Part shown: piece by piece, positions 1-8,141 of the stretch
Layout: every line of letters begins with the position of its first letter
Numbering within the stretch: the stretch's first letter is position 1
Source: Myroides odoratimimus
GTDB taxonomy: Bacteria > Bacteroidota > Bacteroidia > Flavobacteriales > Flavobacteriaceae
Direction: 5' to 3'
Assembly (NCBI RefSeq): GCF_001485415.1
Contig: NZ_BCMQ01000003.1
Coordinates: 62,001-126,000 of the forward strand
Length of the DNA: 64,000 nt
Program-made: the position numbers and the translations under genes
Notes under the pieces: model-generated
What the model was told of the DNA's origin: nothing
The model's database searches: none
The model's input: the letters and a program-made list of their open reading frames with translations, nothing else

Positions 1-454
1 AGCACCTTAAATTAAGTGCATTTATTTGAAAGAGTCAAATAAAATAAACGTATATATTAATTATATTGATTAATATAATTTATTTATTAAAAAAATACGA
101 TAATGTTTAAAAAAATAAGATATAAAAATGATACTGTTATGTGAGGGGTTTTTTGTTAATTTTTTGCTATTATTTTATAAGTACTAAACTTGGTAATAAG
201 GCTTTTTGTAACTTACTTTATTGAATTAATCTTGAGAAAGACAATGAAAGAGGGTTTTTTAGTAGTAATACTTCTTTAGTTTTTGTGATTTATTGATCTT
301 GTATTTTGAATTAGGAGAAGTTCTTTAGAAGAGTTTTTTTTGAACTATCGAGATTTGTTTTTCTAGAGGAAGGAATAGGATAATAAATATTCAATATTAC
401 GAAGAGAGGAATAGTTGTACAGTTATAGTAGGACGAGATGTATTTTGTTTTGAA

Positions 455-516
455 TGAGTCCGTAGTGAGTCCGATATGAGTCCGTAGTGAGTCCGTTATT
501 TTGGGTAAAATAACGG
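455..516. repeat. 11-bp direct repeats followed by a perfect 10-bp inverted repeat
   Basis: TGAGTCCG recurs four times with an 11-bp spacing (455, 466, 477 and 488). The last copy overlaps a perfect inverted repeat, CCGTTATTTT/AAAATAACGG, at 493-502 and 507-516 with a four-base loop. No T-run follows, so a plain intrinsic terminator is unlikely. The role is unknown. Confidence 0.6.
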
Positions 517-625
517 TGTCATAACACTGGTGTATTGTACTTAAAGTTAAATCAACTGCATTATAATCACTTTCAGTGTGCTACTTTAGTAATTAAGAGG
601 TAGTGAGCAGTGAGGAGTAGATATA

Positions 626-655
626 AAAAAAGCTACCTCTATAAGGTAGCTTTTT
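626..655 (-). terminator. Intrinsic terminator after the nucleoside phosphorylase
   Basis: The stem AAGCTACC/GGTAGCTT has A-tracts on one side and T-tracts on the other. It lies 17 bases past the phosphorylase stop codon and could work in both directions. Confidence 0.8.
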
Positions 656-671
656 AGAAAAAGTAATCTTA

Positions 672-1544
672 TTATATTGCGCTAAGTTTGTCTAATGTAT
701 ATACAATTAGTTTGTCAACAGCTGCATAAGGATCTTCTGAGAATGTTCCGTTAGCTCTATTTGCAATAATTGTATTAAGAGATACTGCATGATGTCCTAA
801 TAAGTTACATAAACCATAGATAGCAGAAGTTTCCATTTCGAAGTTTGTAATACGGTATTCACCGAATTTAAAGTTGTCGATTTTATGGTTTAGTTCTGGA
901 TCTTGGATTTGTAGACGAAGTACACGTCCTTGTGGACCGTAGAATCCACCTGCTGTACCTGTAATCCCTTTGAATGTTAAGTCGCTTTCTAATTTAGCTT
1001 CTAACTCTGCACTGTTTTTAATGAAGTATGGGCGTCCTTTTTTAAGATCCCAATTTGTGTGTTGAATAAAAGCATCTTCTAAAGCAACATCTGTAACTCC
1101 GTCAATAAGGTAAGAACGCATTAAGTTATCAAGTCCTAATCCATACTGAGATAGTACAAAGCTATTCACAGGGATATCTGTTTGTAAAGAACCTGATGTA
1201 CCTATTCTTACAATATTTACAGAAGTAAGATCTTTTTTAATTTCTCTAGTTTCTAAATCAATATTAAATAGAGCATCGATTTCATTAACAGCGATATCGA
1301 TATTGTCAGGTCCGATACCTGTAGAGATTACAGTTAGACGTTTTCCTTTATACGTACCTGTAGTTGTTTTAAACTCTCTTTTTTGTGTTGAAAATTCAAT
1401 AGCATCGAAGTGCTTAGTGATTCTGTCTACACGGTTTTGGTCACCTACGAATATGATGTCTTTAGCAACATGTTCAGGTCTTAAGTTTAGATGGTATACA
1501 CTACCATCAGGGTTTAGAATTAATTCAGATGATTTAATCTTCAT
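672..1544 (-). CDS. Nucleoside phosphorylase, uridine phosphorylase-like
   Basis: This 290-residue protein belongs to the PNP/UDP phosphorylase family, which cleaves nucleosides with phosphate to a free base and (deoxy)ribose 1-phosphate in the cytosol. Seen directly are the phosphate-loop-like GDQNRVD (34-40), the STGIGPDN segment (74-81), GTSGS (115-119), and FEMETS (235-240), whose Glu-Met-Glu is the ribose-binding signature of the family. The gene starts 16 bases after the SUI1 gene, so the two are probably one transcript. A terminator lies just past the stop. The family level is secure. Uridine as the substrate is inferred from overall resemblance, and another nucleoside is possible. Confidence 0.85.
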   Translation of the reverse strand: MKIKSSELILNPDGSVYHLNLRPEHVAKDIIFVGDQNRVDRITKHFDAIEFSTQKREFKTTTGTYKGKRLTVISTGIGPDNIDIAVNEIDALFNIDLETREIKKDLTSVNIVRIGTSGSLQTDIPVNSFVLSQYGLGLDNLMRSYLIDGVTDVALEDAFIQHTNWDLKKGRPYFIKNSAELEAKLESDLTFKGITGTAGGFYGPQGRVLRLQIQDPELNHKIDNFKFGEYRITNFEMETSAIYGLCNLLGHHAVSLNTIIANRANGTFSEDPYAAVDKLIVYTLDKLSAI

Positions 1545-1560
1545 AATATTAAATTTTTAA

Positions 1561-1908
1561 TTAGCCGCCTACACGTTTTACTTTGTAGCCCTCTTTTATT
1601 AAATAATCCATTATTTTATCGCGAAAATTACCTTGTATAATTATTTCGCCATCTTTTGTACTTCCGCCAACACCACATAGTGTTTTTAGTTTTTTAGCTA
1701 AATCTTTAAGGTCGTCTTCATTTCCTTCAAAACCTTTAATAAGGGTAGCTACTTTACCACCTCTATTCTTTTTGTCTATATGTGCTTCTAATCTTTGAAG
1801 ATTAGGGGCAAGAGTTTCTGTGGATTCTTCTTGTTCGAATTCAAAATCTTTATTAGTAGAAAAAACAAAGCCTCCTAAGGCATCTAAGCTATTTAACTTT
1901 TTACTCAT
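1561..1908 (-). CDS. SUI1/eIF1-family translation factor (YciH-like)
   Basis: This is a 115-residue protein with a SUI1 domain at about residues 40-112. It carries the basic DKKNRGGKVATLIKGF stretch and the CGVGGSTKDGEIIIQGN core typical of bacterial YciH-type eIF1 homologues. YciH-type proteins act on start-site fidelity at the small ribosomal subunit, but their role in bacteria is only partly known. The N-terminal 35 residues are acidic and probably flexible. The gene lies directly upstream of the phosphorylase on the same strand with a 16-base gap, which suggests co-transcription. Confidence 0.85.
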   Translation of the reverse strand: MSKKLNSLDALGGFVFSTNKDFEFEQEESTETLAPNLQRLEAHIDKKNRGGKVATLIKGFEGNEDDLKDLAKKLKTLCGVGGSTKDGEIIIQGNFRDKIMDYLIKEGYKVKRVGG

Positions 1909-2082
1909 TTAGTTATGTAATATGGTGCTTATAAAAATGATTAATCTAAAAGCGTATTCTAGTCTTTCTACAGGAGAATGATTAGAGTGCTATGTATATA
2001 AGTAAAGATACGAAATATGTTAAAATCAATCAATATAAATAGGGTAAAAAAATGACCTTTTACGAAGTATATCGCATGAAAT

Positions 2083-2113
2083 AAAAAAGAGGGAGTAATG
2101 GGCTCCCTCTTTT
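2083..2113 (-). terminator. Intrinsic terminator after the 2OG oxygenase
   Basis: The inverted repeat AAAAGAGGGAG/CTCCCTCTTTT flanks a short loop and lies 25 bases past the oxygenase stop codon. Read on the minus strand it is followed by a T-run. Confidence 0.8.
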
Positions 2114-2138
2114 AAGAATATGTTATTATTAGGATAGA

Positions 2139-3086
2139 TTATTTAATCAAGCCTAATTCAACTAGTCTTTGGTGTAAGAATTCACCTGCAGTGATATCTT
2201 CGTATAATTTAGGGTTGTTTTCGTCTATACAGTTCTCTAAACAGTTTAGTGGCATTGTGCTCACTGGGTGCATAAAGAATGGAATAGAGTATCTAGAAGT
2301 TCCCCATAGTTCACGAGGTGGATTTACCACTTGGTGGATTGTTGACTTTAGTCTGTTGTTAGAGTGACGAGATAACATATCACCTACATTGATTACTAAT
2401 TCGTCTTCAGCTGCGATAGCGTCAATCCATTCTCCATTGTGGTTTTGTACTTGTAGTCCTTTACCTTGAGCTCCCATTAACAATGTGATTAAGTTAATGT
2501 CTCCGTGAGCAGCAGCTCTTACAGCGTTTTTAGGCTCATCTTTAATAGGAGGGTAGTGGATAGGACGTAAAATACTGTTTCCGTTTTTAACGAATTTGTC
2601 AAAGTAGAACTCATCTAATCCTAAGAATAGAGCAAGTGCACGTAATACGTATACTCCTGTTTTTTCTAACATTTGGTAAGTTTCTTTTCCTACAGTGTTA
2701 AAGTGAGGAAGTTCTTTTACTTCTACGTTAGCAGGGTAATTTGCTTCTAATACAGGATCATTGTCAACGTATTGACCGAAGTGCCAGAATTCTTTTAGGT
2801 CACCTTCTGTTCTTCCTTTGGCATGTTCTTTACCAAAAGATACATATCCTCTCTGTCCTCCAATTCCTGGAACTTCATACGAGTCTTTAGTCTCTAATGG
2901 AAGATTAAAGAAATTACGAACTTCTTTATATAGATTCTCAACTAATTGATCATCTAAAAAGTGTCCTTTTAATGCTACGAATCCAATTTCTTCGTAGGCT
3001 TGGCCGATTTCATTTACAAACTTTTGTTTACGTACCGGGTCATCCGATAGGAAATCACGTAAGTCAACACTAGGAATGTTTTGCAT
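2139..3086 (-). CDS. Isopenicillin N synthase-family 2OG-Fe(II) oxygenase
   Basis: This 315-residue protein is a 2-oxoglutarate/Fe(II) dioxygenase. An N-terminal DIOX_N segment (about 5-110) precedes the double-stranded beta-helix core. The iron ligands are visible as H194-x-D196 and H251, and the 2OG-binding Arg-x-Ser as R265 and S267. Family members oxidise small molecules, and the substrate here cannot be told from sequence. It stands alone between a terminator and a promoter-like element at 3127-3134. The chosen ATG gives MQNIPSVDLRDF, a typical start for this family. The family assignment is firm and the physiological role is unknown. Confidence 0.88.
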   Translation of the reverse strand: MQNIPSVDLRDFLSDDPVRKQKFVNEIGQAYEEIGFVALKGHFLDDQLVENLYKEVRNFFNLPLETKDSYEVPGIGGQRGYVSFGKEHAKGRTEGDLKEFWHFGQYVDNDPVLEANYPANVEVKELPHFNTVGKETYQMLEKTGVYVLRALALFLGLDEFYFDKFVKNGNSILRPIHYPPIKDEPKNAVRAAAHGDINLITLLMGAQGKGLQVQNHNGEWIDAIAAEDELVINVGDMLSRHSNNRLKSTIHQVVNPPRELWGTSRYSIPFFMHPVSTMPLNCLENCIDENNPKLYEDITAGEFLHQRLVELGLIK

Positions 3087-3126
3087 TTTCTAAGTTGTTA
3101 TATATGCTTACTTGAGTTATTTGACA

Positions 3127-3134
3127 CAAATGTA
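3127..3134 (-). promoter_or_regulatory. Candidate -7 promoter element for the 2OG oxygenase
   Basis: On the minus strand this reads TACATTTG, an exact match to the Bacteroidetes -7 consensus TANNTTTG. It sits 41 bases upstream of the oxygenase ATG. No well-spaced TTTG -33 box was seen. Confidence 0.4.
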
Positions 3135-3332
3135 TATTTTTTTTCCACAAAATAGTGTTGATAACTACTATTTATGTTTTTTTTAGGTCTAGATTAGTCA
3201 AGATATGCGAGGTGGTACATTGAAAATTTCGAAAGAATGGTGAGTTTAATTGATTGTGATTTTTTTAATGAATGTAAAAAATTAATGAATTTTTTTATAA
3301 ATTGCCGTAATAACCATTAAAATAAAAAAACT

Positions 3333-3569
3333 ATGAAATTACCTATTGAATTAAAATCAAATGAATTTGTCGTATTAGTAGCTGTAGATATTGATCCTAA
3401 ATATAAGGTGTCTAACGCAGATGAGTTTTATAATACATTGCCTAAAAGCTTTAAGCCAATTTTTAAAAAAGTGGTTGGGTCTAATATGAATATTTATTGT
3501 GTATGTAATAATCAGGATGATTTTATGTTCTGTCTAAGACAAACAGGGTATAAGACGACTTTATTGTAA
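3333..3569 (+). CDS. Small hypothetical protein
   Basis: This 78-residue soluble protein is not recognised. It has no signal peptide or membrane segment. Residues 1-25 look like a beta strand-rich start (NEFVVLVAVDIDP), and the C-terminus carries two cysteines (residues 56 and 67) amid NNQDDFMFCLRQTGYKTTLL. It lies 40 bases upstream of the YbaK-like gene on the same strand, and the two could share a transcript. Codon use resembles its neighbours, which supports a real gene. Confidence 0.55.
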   Translation: MKLPIELKSNEFVVLVAVDIDPKYKVSNADEFYNTLPKSFKPIFKKVVGSNMNIYCVCNNQDDFMFCLRQTGYKTTLL

Positions 3570-3609
3570 AAAATAGTAATTTTGCTCCTGATAAAATTAA
3601 GATAGTAGA

Positions 3610-4098
3610 ATGAGTAAAAAGGTAGCAAAGACTAATGCTTTACGTATATTAGATAGTAAGAAGACAAGTTATGAGATGTATGAGTATGATATTTCTGACG
3701 AACTAATAGATGGTAAATCTGTCTGTGAAAAGTTAGGAATATCTGAACTAGAGTCGTTAAAGACTTTGGTGGCTCATGGTAAGGGGAATGCGATATATGT
3801 TTTTGTGGTTTCTATTAATAGTGAGTTAGATTTAAAAAAGGCAGCTAATATCTGTGGAGAAAAAAAGATAGAAATGTTAGCTGTAAAGGATTTGTTAGGA
3901 ATAACAGGATATATTAGAGGAGGATGTTCTCCTATAGGGATGAAGAAGTTATATCCTACATTTATAGATATAGAAGTAAAAGATTTAGAGACTATCTACG
4001 TAAGTGGTGGACGTAAAGGACTGAGCATTGGTATTAGTCCTGGGGATTTAGCGAATATTGTGAATGGTGAGTTCGGTGATATCGTTAAAAAAGAGTAA
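3610..4098 (+). CDS. ybaK: Cys-tRNA(Pro)/Cys-tRNA(Cys) deacylase, YbaK/EbsC type
   Basis: This 162-residue protein matches the YbaK family, which hydrolyses misacylated Cys-tRNA(Pro) in trans. It shows the KTLVAHGKG segment (51-59) containing the conserved lysine (K51), GGCSPIG (104-110), and the ending YVSGGRKGLSIGISPGDL seen in YbaK. The length matches the usual 155-165 residues. The annotated ATG gives MSKKVAKTNALRIL, a typical family start. It follows the small hypothetical gene at 3333. No terminator was found downstream. Confidence 0.9.
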   Translation: MSKKVAKTNALRILDSKKTSYEMYEYDISDELIDGKSVCEKLGISELESLKTLVAHGKGNAIYVFVVSINSELDLKKAANICGEKKIEMLAVKDLLGITGYIRGGCSPIGMKKLYPTFIDIEVKDLETIYVSGGRKGLSIGISPGDLANIVNGEFGDIVKKE

Positions 4099-4339
4099 TC
4101 CTAAAATGAAATGTGTGTATAAATTGCGTGATTAGTACAAAACAAATGATTTAATATGCATGTATTTATTAATGTTTTGTTATAATTATGACAATAGGTG
4201 TCAAAAGGAAATGCAGTTTAATTATTGTTGTTGTATCTTTGCAAGGACAAATAAGATGAAAGTTTAAAGAATGTAGTCATTCAGAGTTAAATTAATACTA
4301 AAAGAGAGTGAATAATTCTTTTTAGAAGATAGTAGGATT

Positions 4340-4347
4340 TATCTTTG
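4340..4347 (+). promoter_or_regulatory. Candidate -7 promoter element for the lipoprotein gene
   Basis: TATCTTTG matches TANNTTTG and lies 20 bases before the lipoprotein ATG. The same octamer also occurs at 4234-4241, so there may be two start sites. Confidence 0.4.
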
Positions 4348-4367
4348 CATACTGTAAAATTGAAAAT

Positions 4368-5153
4368 ATGATATTGGCGTTAACTGTTTCGTTGTTTCCT
4401 TCTTGTGGGGTAGATCAATCTAAAGAAAAAAGCTTTAAAGAAGCTAGTAATAAACAAATTGACCTATTGAGCAAGAATGATTTAGATGGTACTTTTTTTA
4501 AAGCAGTAGCTCAAGATTTACCACAGGTTGTATCAATTGGGAAAAAAGGAATTGTTTATTCAAGTACAAAACCTAATCAGAAGATAATTTTTCCATTTGT
4601 AGAACCATTAGTGGATGGAGAATCTAGAATATATAAGTCTTATACGAAGCATGAGGAGATAGAGATCGTGATTTATGAAGATGAGACTGCGAAGGACTTT
4701 GCAGATGGTAGATTTGATCACTCTGTTGCAGTGCGTTTAATTAAGAAACATGATGGTGTGGAAGATGATGTAATTGATTTTGCTTGTTTTGGACACTATT
4801 TATATACAGATAAATTATCTGGTAACTGGATTTTTCAGTCTTATGAAGATAAGAGAGTAGAAGAATTAGGTATTAATCAGATTCCTATGATTTGTATTGA
4901 TATTAATACACGTAGTTTCTCTGGAAGTGGAGGGAATCATATGATTTATGGAGATGTTAGATGTGAAGGGGATTCAATCTTCTTTAAAGTTGTACTTTCT
5001 CCAGAATATGTGACTGAGATGTATCAGAAAGAGAAGGAGCTATTGGCAGTACTAGATAGTTGTGATCGCTTTGAGCTTAAAGATGATTACTTGTATCTAT
5101 ATGAAGAAGGAAAGCAAAAGCTTATGTTCTTAAGAGATACATACAATATGTAG
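4368..5153 (+). CDS. Putative lipoprotein of unknown function
   Basis: This 261-residue protein begins MILALTVSLFPSCG, a short hydrophobic stretch ending in a lipobox-like SLFPSC with the lipidation cysteine at 13. The signal lacks the usual N-terminal lysine or arginine. The in-frame upstream codons reach a stop at 4323 without a standard start codon, so either this ATG is right or the signal is atypical. The mature part is acidic and mixed alpha/beta, and no domain is recognised. Signal peptidase II processing and anchoring in the inner or outer membrane are inferred. A strong shared terminator lies downstream. Confidence 0.65.
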   Translation: MILALTVSLFPSCGVDQSKEKSFKEASNKQIDLLSKNDLDGTFFKAVAQDLPQVVSIGKKGIVYSSTKPNQKIIFPFVEPLVDGESRIYKSYTKHEEIEIVIYEDETAKDFADGRFDHSVAVRLIKKHDGVEDDVIDFACFGHYLYTDKLSGNWIFQSYEDKRVEELGINQIPMICIDINTRSFSGSGGNHMIYGDVRCEGDSIFFKVVLSPEYVTEMYQKEKELLAVLDSCDRFELKDDYLYLYEEGKQKLMFLRDTYNM

Positions 5154-5177
5154 AATAATTGTATTGAAATAAATAAT

Positions 5178-5218
5178 AAAAAATGGAAGGTTAACTAGTT
5201 AACCTTCCATTTTTTTTA
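5178..5218. terminator. Bidirectional terminator with a 28-bp perfect palindrome
   Basis: Bases 5183-5210 form an uninterrupted 28-bp palindrome (left arm ATGGAAGGTTAACT) flanked by an A-run on the left and an eight-base T-run on the right. It ends the plus-strand lipoprotein gene and, from the other side, phoH. The phoH stop codon and last codons lie inside the palindrome. Confidence 0.85.
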
Positions 5219-6179
5219 GTTCTTCTATAGACATCTTATCAGGTCTTTCTTCAATAGTCTTATAAGCATCTACGATTTTCTTTACTAATCTGTGTCGTAC
5301 GATATCTTTATCATCTAAATACAGCATTCCTATTCCATCTACGTCTCTTAGGATATAAAGAGCTTCTTTTAATCCAGAAGATACTTTACGAGGTAAGTCT
5401 ATCTGACCAGGGTCTCCTGTGATGATGAATTTAGCATTTTTACCCATACGTGTCAGAAACATCTTCATTTGAGAATGGGTCGTATTCTGAGCTTCATCTA
5501 GGATAACAAAGGCATTATCTAATGTACGTCCACGCATAAATGCTAATGGTGCGATCTGTATAACCCCTTTAAGGATATAGTCGTCTAATGTTTGTGGAGG
5601 GAGCATATCTCTTAGAGCATCATAGAGTGGTTGCATATAAGGATCTAGCTTCTCCTTCATATCTCCAGGAAGGAAGCCAAGGTTCTCTCCAGCTTCAACA
5701 GCAGGTCTAGTAAGTATGATTCTCTTTACCTCCTTGTTCTTTAAAGCCCTTACAGCTAGTGCTACTCCTGTATAAGTTTTACCAGTACCAGCAGGTCCTA
5801 TTGCAAAAACCATATCGTTCTTTTCAACGAACTTGACTAGTTTTTGTTGATTAGGGGTGATTGCTTTGATAAGTTTTCCAGATACTCCATGTACGAGAAT
5901 GTCGTCTGTAGGAAGAGAAGGAGGTGCGCTATCAAGGACTAATCTTTCGATAATGTTTTCATCGATGCGATTATATCTGATAAAATATTTGACTAGTCGG
6001 TCAAAACTCTTCTCAAATTCATCTAAAATTTCTGGATCTCCATAAATCTTTAGGACTGATCCTCTTGTCACAATTTTAACTTTTGGATATAATTTTTTAA
6101 GTATATCTAAATGAGTGTCTTGTGGACCCCAAAAATCTTTAGGGCTAAAATCTGTTAATTCTATTATCCTTTCGTTCAA
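5199..6179 (-). CDS. phoH: PhoH-family ATPase
   Basis: This 326-residue protein has an N-terminal KH-like region (about 1-100) followed by a PhoH P-loop ATPase domain. Walker A is GPAGTGKT (128-135) and Walker B is the ILDEAQN segment (226-232). The LTRPAVEAGENLGFLPGDM block (156-174) and ITGDPGQIDLP are diagnostic of PhoH/PhoL. PhoH proteins are linked to phosphate stress and RNA metabolism, often acting next to YbeY-type RNases, but none is adjacent here. It is divergent from the SAM hydrolase gene. The last codons overlap the terminator palindrome. Confidence 0.92.
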   Translation of the reverse strand: MNERIIELTDFSPKDFWGPQDTHLDILKKLYPKVKIVTRGSVLKIYGDPEILDEFEKSFDRLVKYFIRYNRIDENIIERLVLDSAPPSLPTDDILVHGVSGKLIKAITPNQQKLVKFVEKNDMVFAIGPAGTGKTYTGVALAVRALKNKEVKRIILTRPAVEAGENLGFLPGDMKEKLDPYMQPLYDALRDMLPPQTLDDYILKGVIQIAPLAFMRGRTLDNAFVILDEAQNTTHSQMKMFLTRMGKNAKFIITGDPGQIDLPRKVSSGLKEALYILRDVDGIGMLYLDDKDIVRHRLVKKIVDAYKTIEERPDKMSIEELKKMEG

Positions 6180-6223
6180 TACCTGTAGAGTTAATTAAAA
6201 AAAATAATCTAATTTTGTATATT

Positions 6224-6231
6224 CAAATCTA
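6224..6231 (-). promoter_or_regulatory. Candidate -7 promoter element for phoH
   Basis: Minus-strand TAGATTTG matches TANNTTTG and lies 45 bases upstream of the phoH start, in the divergent phoH/SAM hydrolase gap. Confidence 0.35.
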
Positions 6232-6272
6232 CTATAAAAAAATCATTTTTCTTAAAAATATATTGAAAAATA

Positions 6273-7109
6273 ATGCAGAGAATAATTACACTAACAACAG
6301 ATTTTGGATATCGAGACCACTATGTAGGAGCTTTGAAAGGGAAGATCTATTCGAATATCATTGGCTGTAATTTAGTTGATATCTCACACGAAATAAGTAA
6401 ATATAATACCGAGGACGCTGGATTCGTTATCGGGGCAGCATATAGCCAATTTCCGAAAGGTACTATTCACATTATAGCAGTTGATGCTTCTGTGACCGAC
6501 TATACAAAGGCAATTTGTGTAGAATTTGATGGACATTATTTTATTACAGCAGATAATGGAATAGTTAGTATTATTTTAGGAGATGAGGATTTCGATAAAG
6601 CAATAGAGATTAATCATGATGGTATGATGAAATCAAATGATATATTTGTCTATTGTGCATATCAACTAAATGAAGGTCGTCAATTAGAAGAAATAGGAGT
6701 GATGTTAGAATCTATCTATAGTCCTAGTAGACTGGCTACAAATGTCGTCTTAAATAGAAATAAAATAACAGGTAAGGTGATCTATGAGGATTCTTATGGT
6801 AACCTTGTGACTAATATCCATAGAAGTGACTACGAAGTAGTCTCGGAGGGGAGAGAATTCGCTATCAGAGTTAAGAATTATAGAATCAATCGAATAAATG
6901 ACTATTTTGCAGACTTCAAGCTTAATGATAGAGCTACCTTAAAAGAAAGGGCAGGCGAACTAGTTGCTATATTTAATGATATAGATTTGTTGACTATTGC
7001 ATTGTTCTATTCTAAACCTGACACACCAGGAGGAACTCCGCGAAAATTAATGAATCTTCAGTTAAATGATACTATTGTCATTGAATTTGATTCTGAAACA
7101 CAATATTAA
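6273..7109 (+). CDS. S-adenosyl-L-methionine hydrolase (adenosine-forming), DUF62 family
   Basis: This 278-residue protein belongs to the SAM hydroxide adenosyltransferase/chlorinase-fluorinase superfamily, which attacks SAM with water to give adenosine and methionine. It shows the N-terminal TLTTDFGYRDHYVGALKG signature with D10 (residues 6-23), the VDISHEI segment (35-41) and ADNG (93-96, PDNG in most members). The usual VDPGVG motif reads VDASVT (70-75), a modest deviation. A C-terminal beta-barrel domain follows from about residue 170. The physiological role is poorly understood. It is followed after 10 bases by the small monooxygenase-like gene, a probable operon. Confidence 0.85.
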   Translation: MQRIITLTTDFGYRDHYVGALKGKIYSNIIGCNLVDISHEISKYNTEDAGFVIGAAYSQFPKGTIHIIAVDASVTDYTKAICVEFDGHYFITADNGIVSIILGDEDFDKAIEINHDGMMKSNDIFVYCAYQLNEGRQLEEIGVMLESIYSPSRLATNVVLNRNKITGKVIYEDSYGNLVTNIHRSDYEVVSEGREFAIRVKNYRINRINDYFADFKLNDRATLKERAGELVAIFNDIDLLTIALFYSKPDTPGGTPRKLMNLQLNDTIVIEFDSETQY

Positions 7110-7119
7110 AATAAAAAGT

Positions 7120-7416
7120 ATGTTTATAAGAATTGTAAAGCTAACCTTGCTTGAAAATAAGGTACATGATTTTTTAGAGCATTTTGATACGATTAAGGAT
7201 AAGGTAAGACATTATCCTGGTTGTCAATTCTTAGAAGTATATCGTGATAAGGATCAATCTAATATTTTCTTTACTTATAGTTATTGGGAAGATGAAAGTA
7301 ATCTAGAAGCATATAAAAAATCAGAACTTTTCGGGGAGATATGGCCTTACACAAAGACTTTATTCAAAGAGAAAGCAGAGGCGTGGAGTGTGGATAAAGT
7401 CGTTACTCTTAAATAG
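7120..7416 (+). CDS. Antibiotic biosynthesis monooxygenase (ABM) domain protein
   Basis: This 98-residue single-domain protein has the ABM/YgiN ferredoxin-like fold signature: MFIRIVKLTLLENKVHDFL at the start, the central HYPGCQFLEVYRD and the FTYSYWEDESNLEAYKKSELF block. Such proteins are often small quinol monooxygenases or heme-degrading-like enzymes, and the actual substrate is unknown. I chose the ATG at 7120. A longer frame from 7066 overlaps the SAM hydrolase and adds 18 residues that do not match the fold. It sits between the SAM hydrolase and gldF with gaps of 10 and 8 bases. Confidence 0.8.
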   Translation: MFIRIVKLTLLENKVHDFLEHFDTIKDKVRHYPGCQFLEVYRDKDQSNIFFTYSYWEDESNLEAYKKSELFGEIWPYTKTLFKEKAEAWSVDKVVTLK

Positions 7417-7424
7417 ATGTTTTT

Positions 7425-8141
7425 ATGAAGGCAATTAGTCTTAGAGAAATTAGAGCTTTCTTTAGCTCATTGACAGGTTATCTTGTTATCGTCCTATTTT
7501 TAGTGATAAATGGAGCTCTACTATGGTTTATAGATGGAGAATATAATGTGTTGCAAAGTGGTTTTGCAGATTTATCTCCATTCTTTTATTTAGCCCCTTG
7601 GGTATTGATATTTTTGATTCCCGCTGTTAGTATGAAGAGCTTTTCAGAAGAGCTTAAAAATGGAACGATAGAGTTGCTGTTGACTAAGCCTTTATCTGTT
7701 TGGCAGATTGTACTAGGAAAATATCTAGGAGTATTCACATTGATATTTATGGCTATTGTGCCTACTGTAGTTTACGTTTTTGTGCTGAATAATATTGTAT
7801 TAGAAGGACAGGTAATTGATTATAGCAGTATAATAGGTTCATTTATAGGATTGTTATTTTTAGTGAGCTGTTATGTTTCGATGGGGGTATTAGCTTCTTC
7901 ATTGACAGAGAGCCAGATCGTAGCCTTTATAGTAGGTGTTGTTTTGTGCCTGTTTTTTTCATTGGGAATCGATATGTTAGCAGGGCTATTTGGAGAGTGG
8001 TTTGAAAAAATAGGGATTCTATATCACTTTAGAAGTATTTCGAAAGGAGTGTTAGACACTAGAGATTTGATTTATTTCGGATCTATGACTGTTTTGTGTC
8101 TAGGATTAACTGTCTTTAAAATTAAAACACTGCGCAAATAA
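7425..8141 (+). CDS. gldF: Gliding-associated ABC transporter permease GldF
   Basis: This 238-residue integral membrane protein has six hydrophobic segments. It carries the ABC2 permease block in which MKSFSEELKNGTIELLLTKP follows the second helix, as in GldF/NosY-type permeases. With GldG and the ATPase GldA (not in this window) it forms the ABC complex tied to gliding and type IX secretion in flavobacteria. Its last base overlaps the gldG ATG (TAATG), so the two are translationally coupled. Identity rests on the fold plus the adjacent gldG. Gliding itself cannot be concluded from these two genes. Confidence 0.85.
   Translation: MKAISLREIRAFFSSLTGYLVIVLFLVINGALLWFIDGEYNVLQSGFADLSPFFYLAPWVLIFLIPAVSMKSFSEELKNGTIELLLTKPLSVWQIVLGKYLGVFTLIFMAIVPTVVYVFVLNNIVLEGQVIDYSSIIGSFIGLLFLVSCYVSMGVLASSLTESQIVAFIVGVVLCLFFSLGIDMLAGLFGEWFEKIGILYHFRSISKGVLDTRDLIYFGSMTVLCLGLTVFKIKTLRK

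Larger units (their letters stand above)
1..671. other. Gene-free AT-rich region with small repeats
   Basis: No convincing coding region is visible in these 671 bases. The first 400 bases are very AT-rich. From 455 an 11-bp direct repeat built on TGAGTCCG runs into a perfect inverted repeat, listed separately, and a terminator hairpin closes the region at 626-655. Confidence 0.6.

Noticed and set aside
1303..1560. Plus-strand frame opposite the phosphorylase gene
   Set aside because: It is antisense to a well-supported family gene and has no matching features.
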